Source: Hyphomicrobium sp. (GTDB taxonomy: Bacteria > Pseudomonadota > Alphaproteobacteria > Rhizobiales > Hyphomicrobiaceae). From it: a stretch of DNA of 33,145 nucleotides. Location of the stretch: NCBI GenBank assembly GCA_025458125.1, contig JALOTA010000038.1, positions 1 through 33,145 on the forward strand. Direction: 5' to 3'. Under the pieces are notes generated by a model. That model was not told the DNA's origin. It saw nothing but the letters and a program-made list of their open reading frames with translations, and did not search any database. Each line of letters begins with the position of its first letter. Positions within the stretch are counted from its first letter, which is position 1. The position numbers and the translations under genes were made by a program. This document shows, one piece after another, positions 1-8,360 of the stretch.

Positions 1-447
1 GCCGTCGCCAAGGTCGAGAGCCTGATGGCGGACGCGGTCAAGAAGGGCGGCAAGGTCAAGACCGGCGGCAGCAAGGATGCGTCCGGCCCGCTGTTCTACA
101 AGCCGACCGTGCTCACGGGCGTCACAACGGACATGGACATCGTCAGCCAGGAAATCTTCGGACCGGTGGCGGCCCTCATTCGCTTCGAGACCGACGAGGA
201 GGGCATTGCGCTTGCCAACGCCACGCCTTTCGGGCTGGCAGCCTATCTTTTCAGCCAGAACCTCTCACGCGCCTGGAAGGCCGCGGAAAAGCTCGAAGCG
301 GGAATGGTCGGCGTCAACGAGGGCATTTTCTCCAACGAAGTGGTGCCGTTCGGCGGCATCAAGGAATCCGGGCTGGGCCGCGAAGGCGCGGCCGAAGGCC
401 TGGACGAGTATCTCGAGACCAAGTTCATCTGCCTTGGCGGCATGTAA
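1..447 (+). CDS. gabD: NAD(P)-dependent succinate/glutarate-semialdehyde dehydrogenase, C-terminal part
   Basis: The reading frame is open from the first base, so the start and most of the enzyme, including the catalytic cysteine, lie outside the window. The visible 148 residues are the C-terminal third of an ALDH-fold dehydrogenase. They carry the EIFGPV motif that closes the cofactor site and an ending ([15 protein letters not shown], then a C-terminal LGGM) typical of GabD enzymes. GabD oxidises succinate semialdehyde to succinate; close homologues also oxidise glutarate semialdehyde (DavD). The next gene is glutaryl-CoA dehydrogenase 17 bases downstream, followed by a GabT-type transaminase, so a role in 5-aminovalerate as well as GABA breakdown is likely. 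Substrate preference cannot be read from this fragment. Confidence 0.9.
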   Translation, partial: AVAKVESLMADAVKKGGKVKTGGSKDASGPLFYKPTVLTGVTTDMDIVSQEIFGPVAALIRFETDEEGIALANATPFGLAAYLFSQNLSRAWKAAEKLEAGMVGVNEGIFSNEVVPFGGIKESGLGREGAAEGLDEYLETKFICLGGM

Positions 448-464
448 CAGAGAAAGTGCACGCA

Positions 465-1724
465 ATGACGGCAGCTTCTATCAGACCTCTCAACGTCGAC
501 CCGGTGCCAGCCCCCGATCTGGGCCCCGAGCTCGGCCCCGAGCTGGCGCCGCGTGCCGCTTTCGACTGGTCCGACCCGCTGTGCCTGGGCGACATGCTCT
601 CGGAAGACGAACGCATGCTGTGCGACGCTGCGCGGAAGTTCGCCGCCGACAAGCTCGCTGCGCGAGTTGTTCAGGATTTTCGCGGCGAGGGCTTCGATCG
701 GTCGATCATGCGCGATATGGGCGCGATGGGTTTTCTGGGACCAACCATCCCGGAAACCTATGGCGGCGCGGGTGTGAGTGCGGTGTCCTATGGGCTCATC
801 GCGCGTGAGATCGAAGCGGTTGACAGCGGCTATCGCTCCGCCATGAGCGTCCAGTCGAGCCTCGTGATGTATCCGATCTGGGCCTATGGCTCGGAAGCGC
901 AGCGCCAGGCCTATCTTGCGCAGCTTGCTGCGGGCGAGATCGTCGGCTGCTTTGGTTTGACGGAGCCCGATCACGGGTCCGACCCGGGCGGCATGAAGAC
1001 GCGTGCGCGGCGTGAAGCCGGCGGCTGGCGCCTCGATGGCGCCAAGACGTGGATCACCAACGCGCCGATAGCCGACATCGCTATCGTCTGGGCGGTTGCA
1101 GACGATGGGCCGATCCGCGGCTTCATCGTGGAGCGCGGAATGGCAGGTTTCTCGACGCCAAAGATCGACAGCAAGCTTTCTCTCAGAGCGTCTGTTACCG
1201 GCGAGATCGTCCTGGATGGCGTTTTCGTTCCCGACGCAAATGTGCTGCCCAATGTAGTGGGCCTGAAGGGGCCTTTCGGCTGCCTCAACAATGCGCGTTT
1301 CGGCATCGCGTGGGGTGTCATCGGAGCAGCGGAGAGCTGCTGGCGGACGGCGCGGCAATACGTGCTCGATCGCACCCAGTTTGGCCGTCCTCTGGCTGCC
1401 AACCAGCTGATCCAGAAGAAACTCGCCGACATGCAGACGGAAATCGCCCTGGCGACGGCAGCCTGTCTCCAGGCGGGCCGCATGAAAGATCAGGACCGGC
1501 TCGCCCCGGAGGCGATTTCGCTGATCAAGCGGAACAACTGCCTGAAGGCTCTCGAAATCGCGCGCAGCGCGCGTGACATGCTGGGCGGGAACGGCATCTC
1601 CGACGAATACCCGGTGATCCGCCACATGCTGAACCTCGAAGCGGTCAACACCTACGAAGGCACCGCCGACATCCACGCACTCATTCTGGGCCGCGCGCAG
1701 ACCGGCATCCAGGCCTTTTCCTGA
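465..1724 (+). CDS. gcdH: Glutaryl-CoA dehydrogenase (acyl-CoA dehydrogenase family)
   Basis: A 419-residue flavoprotein of the acyl-CoA dehydrogenase family that oxidises and decarboxylates glutaryl-CoA to crotonyl-CoA, the step joining lysine or glutarate breakdown to beta-oxidation. Hallmarks of glutaryl-CoA dehydrogenase rather than a general family member are the segment [16 protein letters not shown], whose arginine contacts the glutaryl carboxylate in characterised enzymes; the FAD segment [16 protein letters not shown]; and the end [16 protein letters not shown] with the catalytic-base glutamate. I chose ATG 465, which has an AGAGAAAG purine stretch at 449-456; a GTG at 456 is also in frame but overlaps that stretch. 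The N-terminus has a short Pro/Glu/Leu-rich repeat. It lies between gabD and gabT in one transcription unit. Confidence 0.93.
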   Translation: MTAASIRPLNVDPVPAPDLGPELGPELAPRAAFDWSDPLCLGDMLSEDERMLCDAARKFAADKLAARVVQDFRGEGFDRSIMRDMGAMGFLGPTIPETYGGAGVSAVSYGLIAREIEAVDSGYRSAMSVQSSLVMYPIWAYGSEAQRQAYLAQLAAGEIVGCFGLTEPDHGSDPGGMKTRARREAGGWRLDGAKTWITNAPIADIAIVWAVADDGPIRGFIVERGMAGFSTPKIDSKLSLRASVTGEIVLDGVFVPDANVLPNVVGLKGPFGCLNNARFGIAWGVIGAAESCWRTARQYVLDRTQFGRPLAANQLIQKKLADMQTEIALATAACLQAGRMKDQDRLAPEAISLIKRNNCLKALEIARSARDMLGGNGISDEYPVIRHMLNLEAVNTYEGTADIHALILGRAQTGIQAFS

Positions 1725-1738
1725 GGAGCAATCTACCC

Positions 1739-3034
1739 ATGGCCACGTCCGTCGAACTCCACCAGCGCCGCGCTGCGGCCGTGCCGCGCGGTATCGGTCA
1801 CGCGACCGCGATCTATGCGGCGCGCGCCCTGAATTCCGAGATCTGGAGCGAAGATGGTAAACGCTACATCGACTTCGCGGCCGGGATCGCGGTGACCAAT
1901 ACGGGGCACCAGCATCCGCGTATCCTGAAGGCCATCGAAGAGCAGATGAAGGCATTCAGCCACGTCTGCTTCCAGGTGACGCCCTACGAATCCTATGTGC
2001 GTCTCGCCGAGCGGCTCAACGCAATCGCTCCGGTCACCGCGCCGGCCAAGACAATGCTGATCTCGACAGGTGCGGAAGCCGTCGAAAACGCGGTCAAGGT
2101 CGCGAGGGCCTACACCGGCCGGCCGGGCATCATCTCGTTCACGGCGGGATTCCACGGCCGCACCCTCATGGGCATGGCGCTGACCGGAAAGGTAGTGCCC
2201 TACAAGAAGGGCTTCGGCCCCTTCCCCGCCGACGTCTACCAGGTGGAGTTCCCCAACGCCTACCACGGCGTCACGGCCGAGCAGAGCCTTGCGGGATTGA
2301 AGAGTCTCTTCAAGCACACTGCCGATCCCTCGAGCATTGCCGGCATCATCATCGAACCCGTGCAGGGCGAAGGCGGGTTCAACATTGCGCCGCCGGAATT
2401 CCTGCGGGCGCTGCGCGCGATCTGCGACGAACACGGCATCGTCCTCATCGCCGACGAGATCCAGTCGGGCTTCGCGCGCACGGGCCGGATGTTTGCTCTC
2501 GATCATGCCGGCGTGAAGGCCGATGTCGTCACGATGGCTAAGGGACTGGCCGGCGGCATGCCGCTTGCCGCGATCACCGGCCGCGCCGAAGTCATGGACG
2601 CTTCGGCGCCGGGCGGGCTTGGCGGTACTTATGCCGGCAATCCGGTGGCCTGTGCTGCGGCCCATGCCGTTCTCGATATCATCGAGGAGGAAAAGCTGTG
2701 CGATCGCGCCGTCTCCATCGGACGGATCATGATGGACCGGACGAGGGAACTCGCACAGAAGTCCAATCTCAATTGCATCGGCGATGTGCGCGGGCTCGGC
2801 GCCATGTGCGCGGTGGAACTGGTCAAGGATCAGAAAACGCACGAACCTGCGCCACAACTGACGCAGGCCCTGCTGAAAGCCGCCAATGCGCGCGGCCTCA
2901 TCCTGTTGTCCTGCGGCACCTACGGCAACGTGATCCGCTTCCTCTCTCCGTTGACTGCCAGCGACGCGCTCGTTCGCGAAGGCATGGACATCTTCGAGGC
3001 GTCGCTGACTGAAGCCGTGACCGAAACCGCGTGA
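1739..3034 (+). CDS. gabT: 4-aminobutyrate (5-aminovalerate) transaminase
   Basis: A 431-residue class III PLP-dependent transaminase that moves the omega-amino group of GABA, and in many bacteria of 5-aminovalerate, to 2-oxoglutarate, giving a semialdehyde for the dehydrogenase upstream. The PLP lysine is Lys268 in VVTMAKGLAGGMPLAAITG, and the cofactor aspartate is Asp239 in LIADEIQSGFARTG. The segment EPVQGEGGF is typical of GabT. Start ATG 1739 has a GAGGAG ribosome-binding site overlapping the gcdH stop codon, so the two genes are probably translationally linked. Length and motifs are complete. Its place beside glutaryl-CoA dehydrogenase suggests DavT activity, which is inference. Confidence 0.93.
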   Translation: MATSVELHQRRAAAVPRGIGHATAIYAARALNSEIWSEDGKRYIDFAAGIAVTNTGHQHPRILKAIEEQMKAFSHVCFQVTPYESYVRLAERLNAIAPVTAPAKTMLISTGAEAVENAVKVARAYTGRPGIISFTAGFHGRTLMGMALTGKVVPYKKGFGPFPADVYQVEFPNAYHGVTAEQSLAGLKSLFKHTADPSSIAGIIIEPVQGEGGFNIAPPEFLRALRAICDEHGIVLIADEIQSGFARTGRMFALDHAGVKADVVTMAKGLAGGMPLAAITGRAEVMDASAPGGLGGTYAGNPVACAAAHAVLDIIEEEKLCDRAVSIGRIMMDRTRELAQKSNLNCIGDVRGLGAMCAVELVKDQKTHEPAPQLTQALLKAANARGLILLSCGTYGNVIRFLSPLTASDALVREGMDIFEASLTEAVTETA

Positions 3035-3047
3035 GTTTTTGAACAAG

Positions 3048-3070
3048 GGGGAGAGCTTTCTCCCCGGGGA
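3048..3070 (+). promoter_or_regulatory. Intra-operon hairpin next to the ribosome-binding site of the second transaminase
   Basis: The 42-base gap after gabT contains a perfect 7-bp stem, GGGGAGA (3048-3054) with TCTCCCC (3059-3065), closed by the loop GCTT. The ribosome-binding site GGGGA (3066-3070) follows directly. No T-run follows, so it is not an intrinsic terminator. It could stabilise or separate messages for the two halves of the operon; the function is inferred. Confidence 0.4.
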
Positions 3071-3076
3071 ACACCC

Positions 3077-4399
3077 ATGAACGTCCAGCTCAAGACCAAC
3101 GATCTCGAAGCCTTCTGGATGCCGTTTACGGCCAACCGCCAGTTCAAGGCGGCGCCGCGGCTCTTCTCCAAAGCCGAGGGGCTTTATTATTTCACCCCGG
3201 ACGGGCGGCGGGTCATCGACGGGACCTCGGGGCTGTGGTGCGTGAATGCCGGGCACTGCCGGCCGCGGATCGTGGCGGCCATCAAGGAACAGGCAGAGAC
3301 GCTCGACTTCGCCGGCACATTCCAAATGGGGCACGTCAAGGCTTTCGAAGCGGCGTCGCGCCTCGTCAACGTCGCGCCGGAAGGCTTCAACCATGTCTTC
3401 TTCACGAATTCCGGATCGGAATCGGTCGAAACGGCGCTCAAGATGGCGCTCGCCTATCACCGGGCCAAGGGTAACGCGAGCAAGGTTCGTCTGATCGGCC
3501 GCGAGCGCGGCTATCACGGCGTCAACTTCGGCGGCATGTCCGTCGGAGGCATGGTGAACAATCGCAAATGGTTCGGTGCGCTCGTAGCCGGCGTCGATCA
3601 CCTGCGCCACACCCACGACCTGTCGCGCAACGCTTTCTCGAAAGGCGAGCCGGAGCACGGCGCGGAACTTGCCGACGATCTGGAACGGCTCGTCGCGCTG
3701 CACGACGCCTCGACCATCGCCGCCGTCATCGTCGAGCCGGTGGCGTGCTCGACGGGCGTTCTGATCCCGCCGAAGGGCTATCTGAAGCGGCTTGAAGCAA
3801 TCTGCCGCAAGCACGACATTCTGCTGATCGCCGACGAAGTGATCACAGCCTTCGGACGTCTCGGAACGGCCTTCGGTTCGGATTATTTCGGCATCAAGCC
3901 GGACATCATCACGACGGCGAAGGGCGTGACGAACGGAACGATCCCGATGGGCGCGGTGTTCGCCAGCGACAAAGTGTTCGCCGCGTTCCAGACGGGACCG
4001 GATTGGGCCATCGACTTCTTCCACGGCTATACCTATTCGGGCCATCCGATCGCCGCGGCCGCCGCCATCGGCACGCTCGACACTTATGTGGAAGAGGGCC
4101 TGCTCACGCGTGTTTCCGGTCTCGCTTCCTACTGGGAGGAGCGGCTGCACGCGCTGCGCGAGATGCCTTATGTGATCGACATCCGCAATATCGGCCTGAT
4201 CGGAGCGATCGAGTTCGAGCCTCTGCCGGATCTTCCCACCAAGCGGGCCTACGACCGCTTCGTGCGAGCTTTCGAGAAGGGACTGCTCGTCCGTACGACC
4301 GGCGACATCATGGCCCTCTCGCCGCCGCTCATCATCTCAAAGTCTCAGATCGACGACCTGTTCGACATCCTGACAGACGTCCTGAAGACGACGCCCTAA
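3077..4399 (+). CDS. Omega-amino acid:pyruvate transaminase (beta-alanine:pyruvate type)
   Basis: A 440-residue class III PLP transaminase, clearly different from the upstream GabT. The N-terminal [11 protein letters not shown] and the segment [13 protein letters not shown] are characteristic of the beta-alanine:pyruvate / omega-transaminase branch, which makes malonate semialdehyde and alanine. PLP-binding Lys282 lies in [17 protein letters not shown] and the cofactor aspartate is Asp253 in [17 protein letters not shown] 3077 follows GGGGA by six bases. The next gene, 13 bases downstream, is a CoA-acylating semialdehyde dehydrogenase, the usual partner for beta-alanine use. Members of this branch also accept other omega-amines and taurine-like compounds, so the exact substrate is open. 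Confidence 0.88.
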   Translation: MNVQLKTNDLEAFWMPFTANRQFKAAPRLFSKAEGLYYFTPDGRRVIDGTSGLWCVNAGHCRPRIVAAIKEQAETLDFAGTFQMGHVKAFEAASRLVNVAPEGFNHVFFTNSGSESVETALKMALAYHRAKGNASKVRLIGRERGYHGVNFGGMSVGGMVNNRKWFGALVAGVDHLRHTHDLSRNAFSKGEPEHGAELADDLERLVALHDASTIAAVIVEPVACSTGVLIPPKGYLKRLEAICRKHDILLIADEVITAFGRLGTAFGSDYFGIKPDIITTAKGVTNGTIPMGAVFASDKVFAAFQTGPDWAIDFFHGYTYSGHPIAAAAAIGTLDTYVEEGLLTRVSGLASYWEERLHALREMPYVIDIRNIGLIGAIEFEPLPDLPTKRAYDRFVRAFEKGLLVRTTGDIMALSPPLIISKSQIDDLFDILTDVLKTTP

Positions 4400-4412
4400 C
4401 CGAGGCCCTGAC

Positions 4413-5909
4413 ATGCTCACGATCCAAAATGCCATCGACGGCCGCAAGGTCACGTCGGCGTCGTCCCGCGTCGCGCAGGTTTTCAATCCTGCAACCGGAG
4501 AAGCGATCGCCGACCTGCCGCTCTCGACCAGCGCGGAAGTCGCAGCCGCCGTCTCGGCGGCGAAGGCGGCAGCTCCTGCCTGGGGTGCGATGCCGCCGAT
4601 GAAGCGGGCCAAGGTTCTGTTCAAGTTCAAGGACCTCTTGGAAAGCCGGGCGGACGATATCGCACGGGCGATTTCGCGTGAGCACGGCAAGACGCATCCG
4701 GATGCCCTCGGCGAACTGCAACGCGGTATCGACGTGGTCGATTTTGCGTGCGGGATCCCGCACCTTTTGAAGGGCGAGTTCAGCCGCAACGTCGGACCGG
4801 ACATCGACAGCTGGTCGGACCGGCAGCCGCTCGGCGTCGTGGCGGGGATCACGCCGTTCAACTTCCCGGTCATGGTGCCAATGTGGATGTTCCCGGTCGC
4901 GATCGCGTGCGGAAATACCTTTGTCCTGAAACCGTCGGAACGGGACCCCTCCTCCACCCTACTCATCTGGGAACTGTTGCAGGAAGCCGGTCTGCCAAAG
5001 GGCGTGTTCAACGTTGTGCACGGCGACAAGGAAGCAGTCGACGCGATTCTCGATCATCCCGACATCGCGGCCGTCAGCTTCGTCGGCTCCACGCCGATCG
5101 CCGAGTACATCTATGCGCGCGGGACCGCGAAGGGGAAGCGCATCCAGGCCCTGGGCGGCGCCAAGAACCATATGATCGTGATGCCCGACGCAGATATCGA
5201 TCAGGCCGTCGATGCGCTCATGGGCGCGGGATACGGGTCCGCGGGCGAGCGCTGCATGGCGATCTCGGTCGCGGTTCCGGTCGGCGAGACGACTGCGAAC
5301 AAGCTGGTCGAGGCTTTGGCACCGAAAGTGCGCGCGCTGAAAGTGGGACCTGCGACCGATCCCGAGGCCGAGATGGGTCCTGTCGTGACGGCGGAGGCCA
5401 AGCGGCGGATCACGTCGCTCATCGATCAGGGCGTCAAGGAAGGCGCGGATCTCGTCGTCGACGGCCGCGGTCTCGTGCTTCAGGGATATGAAAACGGTTT
5501 CTTCCTGGGTGGCTCACTGTTCGACCGCGTGACGCCGGAAATGGCGATCTATAAGCAGGAGATCTTCGGCCCGGTTCTGTCCGTGGTCCGGGCGGGCTCG
5601 TTCGACGAGGCCGCCGGCCTCATCAACGCCCACGAGTACGGCAACGGGACCGCGATCTTCACCCGCGACGGGGATGCGGCCCGCGCATTCGCCGACAAGA
5701 TCGAAGTGGGGATGGTCGGCATAAATGTGCCGATCCCCGTGCCGGTTGCTTATCACTCGTTCGGAGGCTGGAAGCGCTCCTTGTTCGGAGACCACTCCAT
5801 CTACGGTCCGGAGGGCGTGCGCTTCTACACGCGCCTGAAGACCGTGACCGCGCGGTGGCCGACCGGTATCCGCAAAGGTGCGGAATTCAATTTTCCGAGC
5901 TTGAAATAG
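4413..5909 (+). CDS. mmsA: CoA-acylating (methyl)malonate-semialdehyde dehydrogenase
   Basis: A 498-residue ALDH-superfamily enzyme that converts malonate semialdehyde or methylmalonate semialdehyde, with NAD and CoA, into acetyl-CoA or propionyl-CoA and CO2. The catalytic cysteine is Cys281 in [14 protein letters not shown] and the oxyanion asparagine is Asn150 in TPFNFPVM. Where hydrolytic ALDHs have a general-base glutamate (ELGGK), this protein reads ALGGAKNH, as expected for the CoA-dependent subfamily. Arg104 and Arg280 sit where the family's conserved arginine pair is known. A GAGG box lies just before ATG 4413. It is the last gene of the operon; with the preceding transaminase it would finish beta-alanine breakdown, and it may also serve valine or inositol breakdown. 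Confidence 0.93.
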   Translation: MLTIQNAIDGRKVTSASSRVAQVFNPATGEAIADLPLSTSAEVAAAVSAAKAAAPAWGAMPPMKRAKVLFKFKDLLESRADDIARAISREHGKTHPDALGELQRGIDVVDFACGIPHLLKGEFSRNVGPDIDSWSDRQPLGVVAGITPFNFPVMVPMWMFPVAIACGNTFVLKPSERDPSSTLLIWELLQEAGLPKGVFNVVHGDKEAVDAILDHPDIAAVSFVGSTPIAEYIYARGTAKGKRIQALGGAKNHMIVMPDADIDQAVDALMGAGYGSAGERCMAISVAVPVGETTANKLVEALAPKVRALKVGPATDPEAEMGPVVTAEAKRRITSLIDQGVKEGADLVVDGRGLVLQGYENGFFLGGSLFDRVTPEMAIYKQEIFGPVLSVVRAGSFDEAAGLINAHEYGNGTAIFTRDGDAARAFADKIEVGMVGINVPIPVPVAYHSFGGWKRSLFGDHSIYGPEGVRFYTRLKTVTARWPTGIRKGAEFNFPSLK

Positions 5910-5923
5910 CGTCTCGGCCAGAA

Positions 5924-5938
5924 CGGCGGTGACCGCCG
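5924..5938. terminator. Possible shared hairpin between convergent mmsA and fpr
   Basis: A 6-bp GC stem, CGGCGG with CCGCCG around a TGA loop, lies in the 50-base gap between the mmsA and fpr stop codons. Neither strand has a good T-run after it, so if it ends transcription it is a weak bidirectional element. Confidence 0.35.
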
Positions 5939-5959
5939 CTTATCAGGCCGCAAGCGCGC

Positions 5960-6793
5960 TCACTTCTCGACGAACGCCTTCTCGATCACGAAATCGCCCG
6001 GCTCGCCGCTCGATCCCTCAGCGAAACCTCTGGCTTCGAGGAGCTTGCGCATATCAGCCAGCATGTTCGGGTTGCCGCACATCATGACGCGTTCCGTCTC
6101 GCTGCCGAAGGGCGCGATACCGAGATCGGCGGTCATCGTTCCGGACGTAATGAGATCGGGAATGCGGCCCTGGTGGTGGAAGGGTTCTCGCGTCGCGGTG
6201 GCATAGTAGAGAAGTTTGCCGGCCGCCGCCTCGCCCAGATACTCATGCTCCCGCACGTGCGTGACGACATTCGTCGCGAACTCCAGTTCGGCGACCTGAC
6301 GGCAGCCCTCGACCGCGATGATCGTATCGAACGCCTCGTAAGTCTCGGGGTCGCGCAGAATACTGGCAAAGGGCGCAAAGCCTGTGCCAGTCGCAAACAA
6401 CCAGAGCCGCTTGCCGGGCTTCAAATTCGAAAGCAGGAGCGTTCCGGTCGGCTTGCCGTTGACGACGATATGATCGCCGACCCTGATGTGCTGCAGTCTC
6501 GACGTGAGCGGACCGCTAGGAACCTTGATCGAGAAGAACTCCAGATGGTCGTCATAGACGGCGCTCGTCATGGAGTAGGCACGAAGCAGCGGGCGGGTCT
6601 CGGTTTCCAGACCGATCATGGCGAACTGACCGCTCTGAAAACGGAAGGAGGGAGCGCGTGTCGTCCGGAATGAAAAGAGCTTGTCGGTATAGTGGGTAAT
6701 AGAAAGGACCTGCTCGCGCCTCAAACCCGGTGCCAATGGCCGCTCGGAAGTGCCTGTCGCGGAATTTTCGCGTTGTACGGCGTCGTCAAGCAT
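5960..6793 (-). CDS. fpr: Ferredoxin--NADP(+) reductase
   Basis: A 277-residue FAD enzyme that exchanges electrons between NADPH and ferredoxin or flavodoxin. The FAD motif RAYSMTS is at 71-77, the NADP motif GTGFAPF at 136-142, and CGNPNM at 239-244. The C-terminus (FVIEKAFVEK) is typical of bacterial Fpr enzymes, where the tail covers the flavin. I chose ATG 6793 because GGAG lies nine bases before it. The frame extends further to a TTG at 6847, but those bases form part of the upstream TTGACA palindrome and are better read as control DNA. The protein is some 20 residues longer at the N-terminus than compact members. It converges on the amino-acid operon, and its own promoter region is upstream. 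Confidence 0.92.
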   Translation of the reverse strand: MLDDAVQRENSATGTSERPLAPGLRREQVLSITHYTDKLFSFRTTRAPSFRFQSGQFAMIGLETETRPLLRAYSMTSAVYDDHLEFFSIKVPSGPLTSRLQHIRVGDHIVVNGKPTGTLLLSNLKPGKRLWLFATGTGFAPFASILRDPETYEAFDTIIAVEGCRQVAELEFATNVVTHVREHEYLGEAAAGKLLYYATATREPFHHQGRIPDLITSGTMTADLGIAPFGSETERVMMCGNPNMLADMRKLLEARGFAEGSSGEPGDFVIEKAFVEK

Positions 6794-6827
6794 GACCGGC
6801 AGCTCCAGCTGGCCCACAATCCGTGAA

Positions 6828-6866
6828 TTGACAGTCGATTGTGTCAACCATCATAGACAGCTTCAA
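6828..6866 (-). promoter_or_regulatory. Putative fpr promoter with overlapping palindromic operator
   Basis: On the minus strand TTGAAG (6866-6861) and CACAAT (6843-6838) are 17 bases apart, a moderate sigma-70-type pair. The perfect inverted repeat TTGACA-N8-TGTCAA (6828-6847) overlaps the -10 box and starts 35 bases before the fpr ATG. This layout suits a repressor or redox-responsive regulator, but no regulator can be named from sequence. Confidence 0.3.
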
Positions 6867-7072
6867 GGCATCGGAAAACCCCCCTTCCGGCAGCTCCCCC
6901 GACACGCCCGGGTTTTAGAGGCCTATTCCGGGGGGCGTCATGACCAATATCAAATCGATCCAAGCGACTGATCGCCGCGAGGTTTCCGGATGCGGCGGGA
7001 TAGCCGCGCGGTGGCCCGGGCGCCATGCTCCTGCCGTTTTGTCACCGTCTGCACAAACCCAGATCAGTCGCG

Positions 7073-8335
7073 ATGGGTACGAGGATGATTCGCAAGCCGG
7101 CACTCTTGGCACTCGCGGCAGTACTTCTGACGCTGTCCGCCGGCGGCCGCGTTCAGGCCGGGAGCCCGGTGGCTGCGGGCTGTTCGGAAGCGACCTTCGC
7201 GGCGGCTGTCGACAAGTTCGGGGCGACGTTGCGCAATTACAATGCCGAAGCGCAACCGCGCATGCGGGCCCGGTTGACGGCGCTTGCCGAGAAGAAGGGC
7301 TGGACGGGCGAAGATCGTGAGGAGCGCGCGATGCTTTACCTGGAAGATGGCCGCCTCGGCGAACTCGATACGCAGGCCAATGAGTTGCTGAGCAAGGTTG
7401 ATCAGGCGAGCCGGCCGGGGACGGGGGGCGCTTATGATTGCAGCAAGCTCGCCGAAATCGAGGCTGCCAGCATCGAGATCCTTGCGGTCATGAAGGCAAA
7501 GGCGTCCTACCTGGAAGACAAGGTGGCGCGTGAGGTCGGTCCGGTGGCAGGTGCAGCTCCTCCGCCCTCGCCTGCCGCGACCGCGCCACTCGAGCCTCAA
7601 GGCAAGGCGGCGGCAACGGCCGAACCTGCCGCCAAGGAGGCCGCTGCCGCGCAGCCTGCCAAGCGCGACGTCGCTCGCGAGCAGCCGGCCGCAAAAGCCC
7701 CGGCGTCTCAACCGGACGGGATCTGGGATACCAAGACGAAAACGGTCGTACCCGCGCCACAGACGGCAAACGGCAACGCGGTGGTGGCGAAGGCGCCGGA
7801 CAGTGGCGCACCGGTAGCCACGCTGCCGCCCGTCACGCTCGACACGCAAGATGAGGGGTACACGATCGACGAGATCCGTGAGGCCTCGCGAGGCTTTTTC
7901 GGAACGATTTCCACCAACCTCGCCAGCGTGATCGAGTATACCTTCGCCAACTCCGGAAGGCCCACGGGGTACATTCTCGGCACCGAAGGCGGTGGCGCCT
8001 TCCTCGCGGGTCTGCGCTACGGCAAGGGAACGCTCTACCTGCGGGCCGGCGGCACGCGCCCCATCCATTGGCATGGACCATCGCTAGGCTACGATCTCGG
8101 CGCGGACGGCGGGCGGACGCTCATTCTGGTTTACGGGATGCGTGACCCCGAGCAGCTGTATCGCAGCTTCACCGGCGTCGATGGGTCGGCGTACCTTGTC
8201 GGCGGGGTGGGAATGACGCTGCTCAAGGGCGGCGATGTGATCATGGCCCCGATCCGATCGGGGCTAGGGCTGAGGCTCGGCGCAAACATCGGCTATCTGC
8301 GGTTCACATCGCAGCCGACATGGAATCCCTTCTAG
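7073..8335 (+). CDS. eipA: EipA (DUF1134) periplasmic envelope protein with an extra N-terminal domain
   Basis: A 420-residue exported protein. The signal peptide has an Ala/Leu core from about residue 8 and a VQA site near residue 29. A mainly helical domain (about 33-155) follows, with Cys37 and Cys123 as a possible disulphide pair; then a Pro/Ala/Lys linker (about 156-260); then a C-terminal DUF1134/EipA domain (about 262-420). That domain shows GRPTGYILG, GAFLAGLRYGKGTLY, GPSLGYDLG, GSAYLVGGVGMT and the terminal WNPF, all typical of EipA. EipA proteins support cell-envelope integrity in Brucella and relatives. The usual protein is only about half this length, so the front domain is an addition. 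The start is uncertain: ATG 7073 and 7085 both give signal peptides, while ATG 7025 gives an implausibly long leader. Confidence 0.85.
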   Translation: MGTRMIRKPALLALAAVLLTLSAGGRVQAGSPVAAGCSEATFAAAVDKFGATLRNYNAEAQPRMRARLTALAEKKGWTGEDREERAMLYLEDGRLGELDTQANELLSKVDQASRPGTGGAYDCSKLAEIEAASIEILAVMKAKASYLEDKVAREVGPVAGAAPPPSPAATAPLEPQGKAAATAEPAAKEAAAAQPAKRDVAREQPAAKAPASQPDGIWDTKTKTVVPAPQTANGNAVVAKAPDSGAPVATLPPVTLDTQDEGYTIDEIREASRGFFGTISTNLASVIEYTFANSGRPTGYILGTEGGGAFLAGLRYGKGTLYLRAGGTRPIHWHGPSLGYDLGADGGRTLILVYGMRDPEQLYRSFTGVDGSAYLVGGVGMTLLKGGDVIMAPIRSGLGLRLGANIGYLRFTSQPTWNPF

Positions 8336-8360
8336 CCGCCCTGCCGCCAGCCGGGCCACA

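Noticed and set aside
243-1955. 570-codon minus-strand frame across gcdH
   Set aside because: Antisense shadow of gcdH, with no signal, motif or ribosome-binding site.
1733-4150. 805-codon open frame on the minus strand across both transaminase genes
   Set aside because: It is antisense to two unmistakable PLP enzymes. Long antisense frames are expected in GC-rich DNA with strong third-position bias, and the product (rich in Arg, Asp, His) has no protein-like motif.
6940-7320. 126-codon plus-strand frame starting upstream of eipA
   Set aside because: It overlaps the eipA start in another frame and becomes Arg-rich; no recognisable protein.
7064-8074. 336-codon minus-strand frame across eipA
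   Set aside because: Arg-rich antisense shadow; the plus strand encodes a clear DUF1134 domain with a signal peptide.
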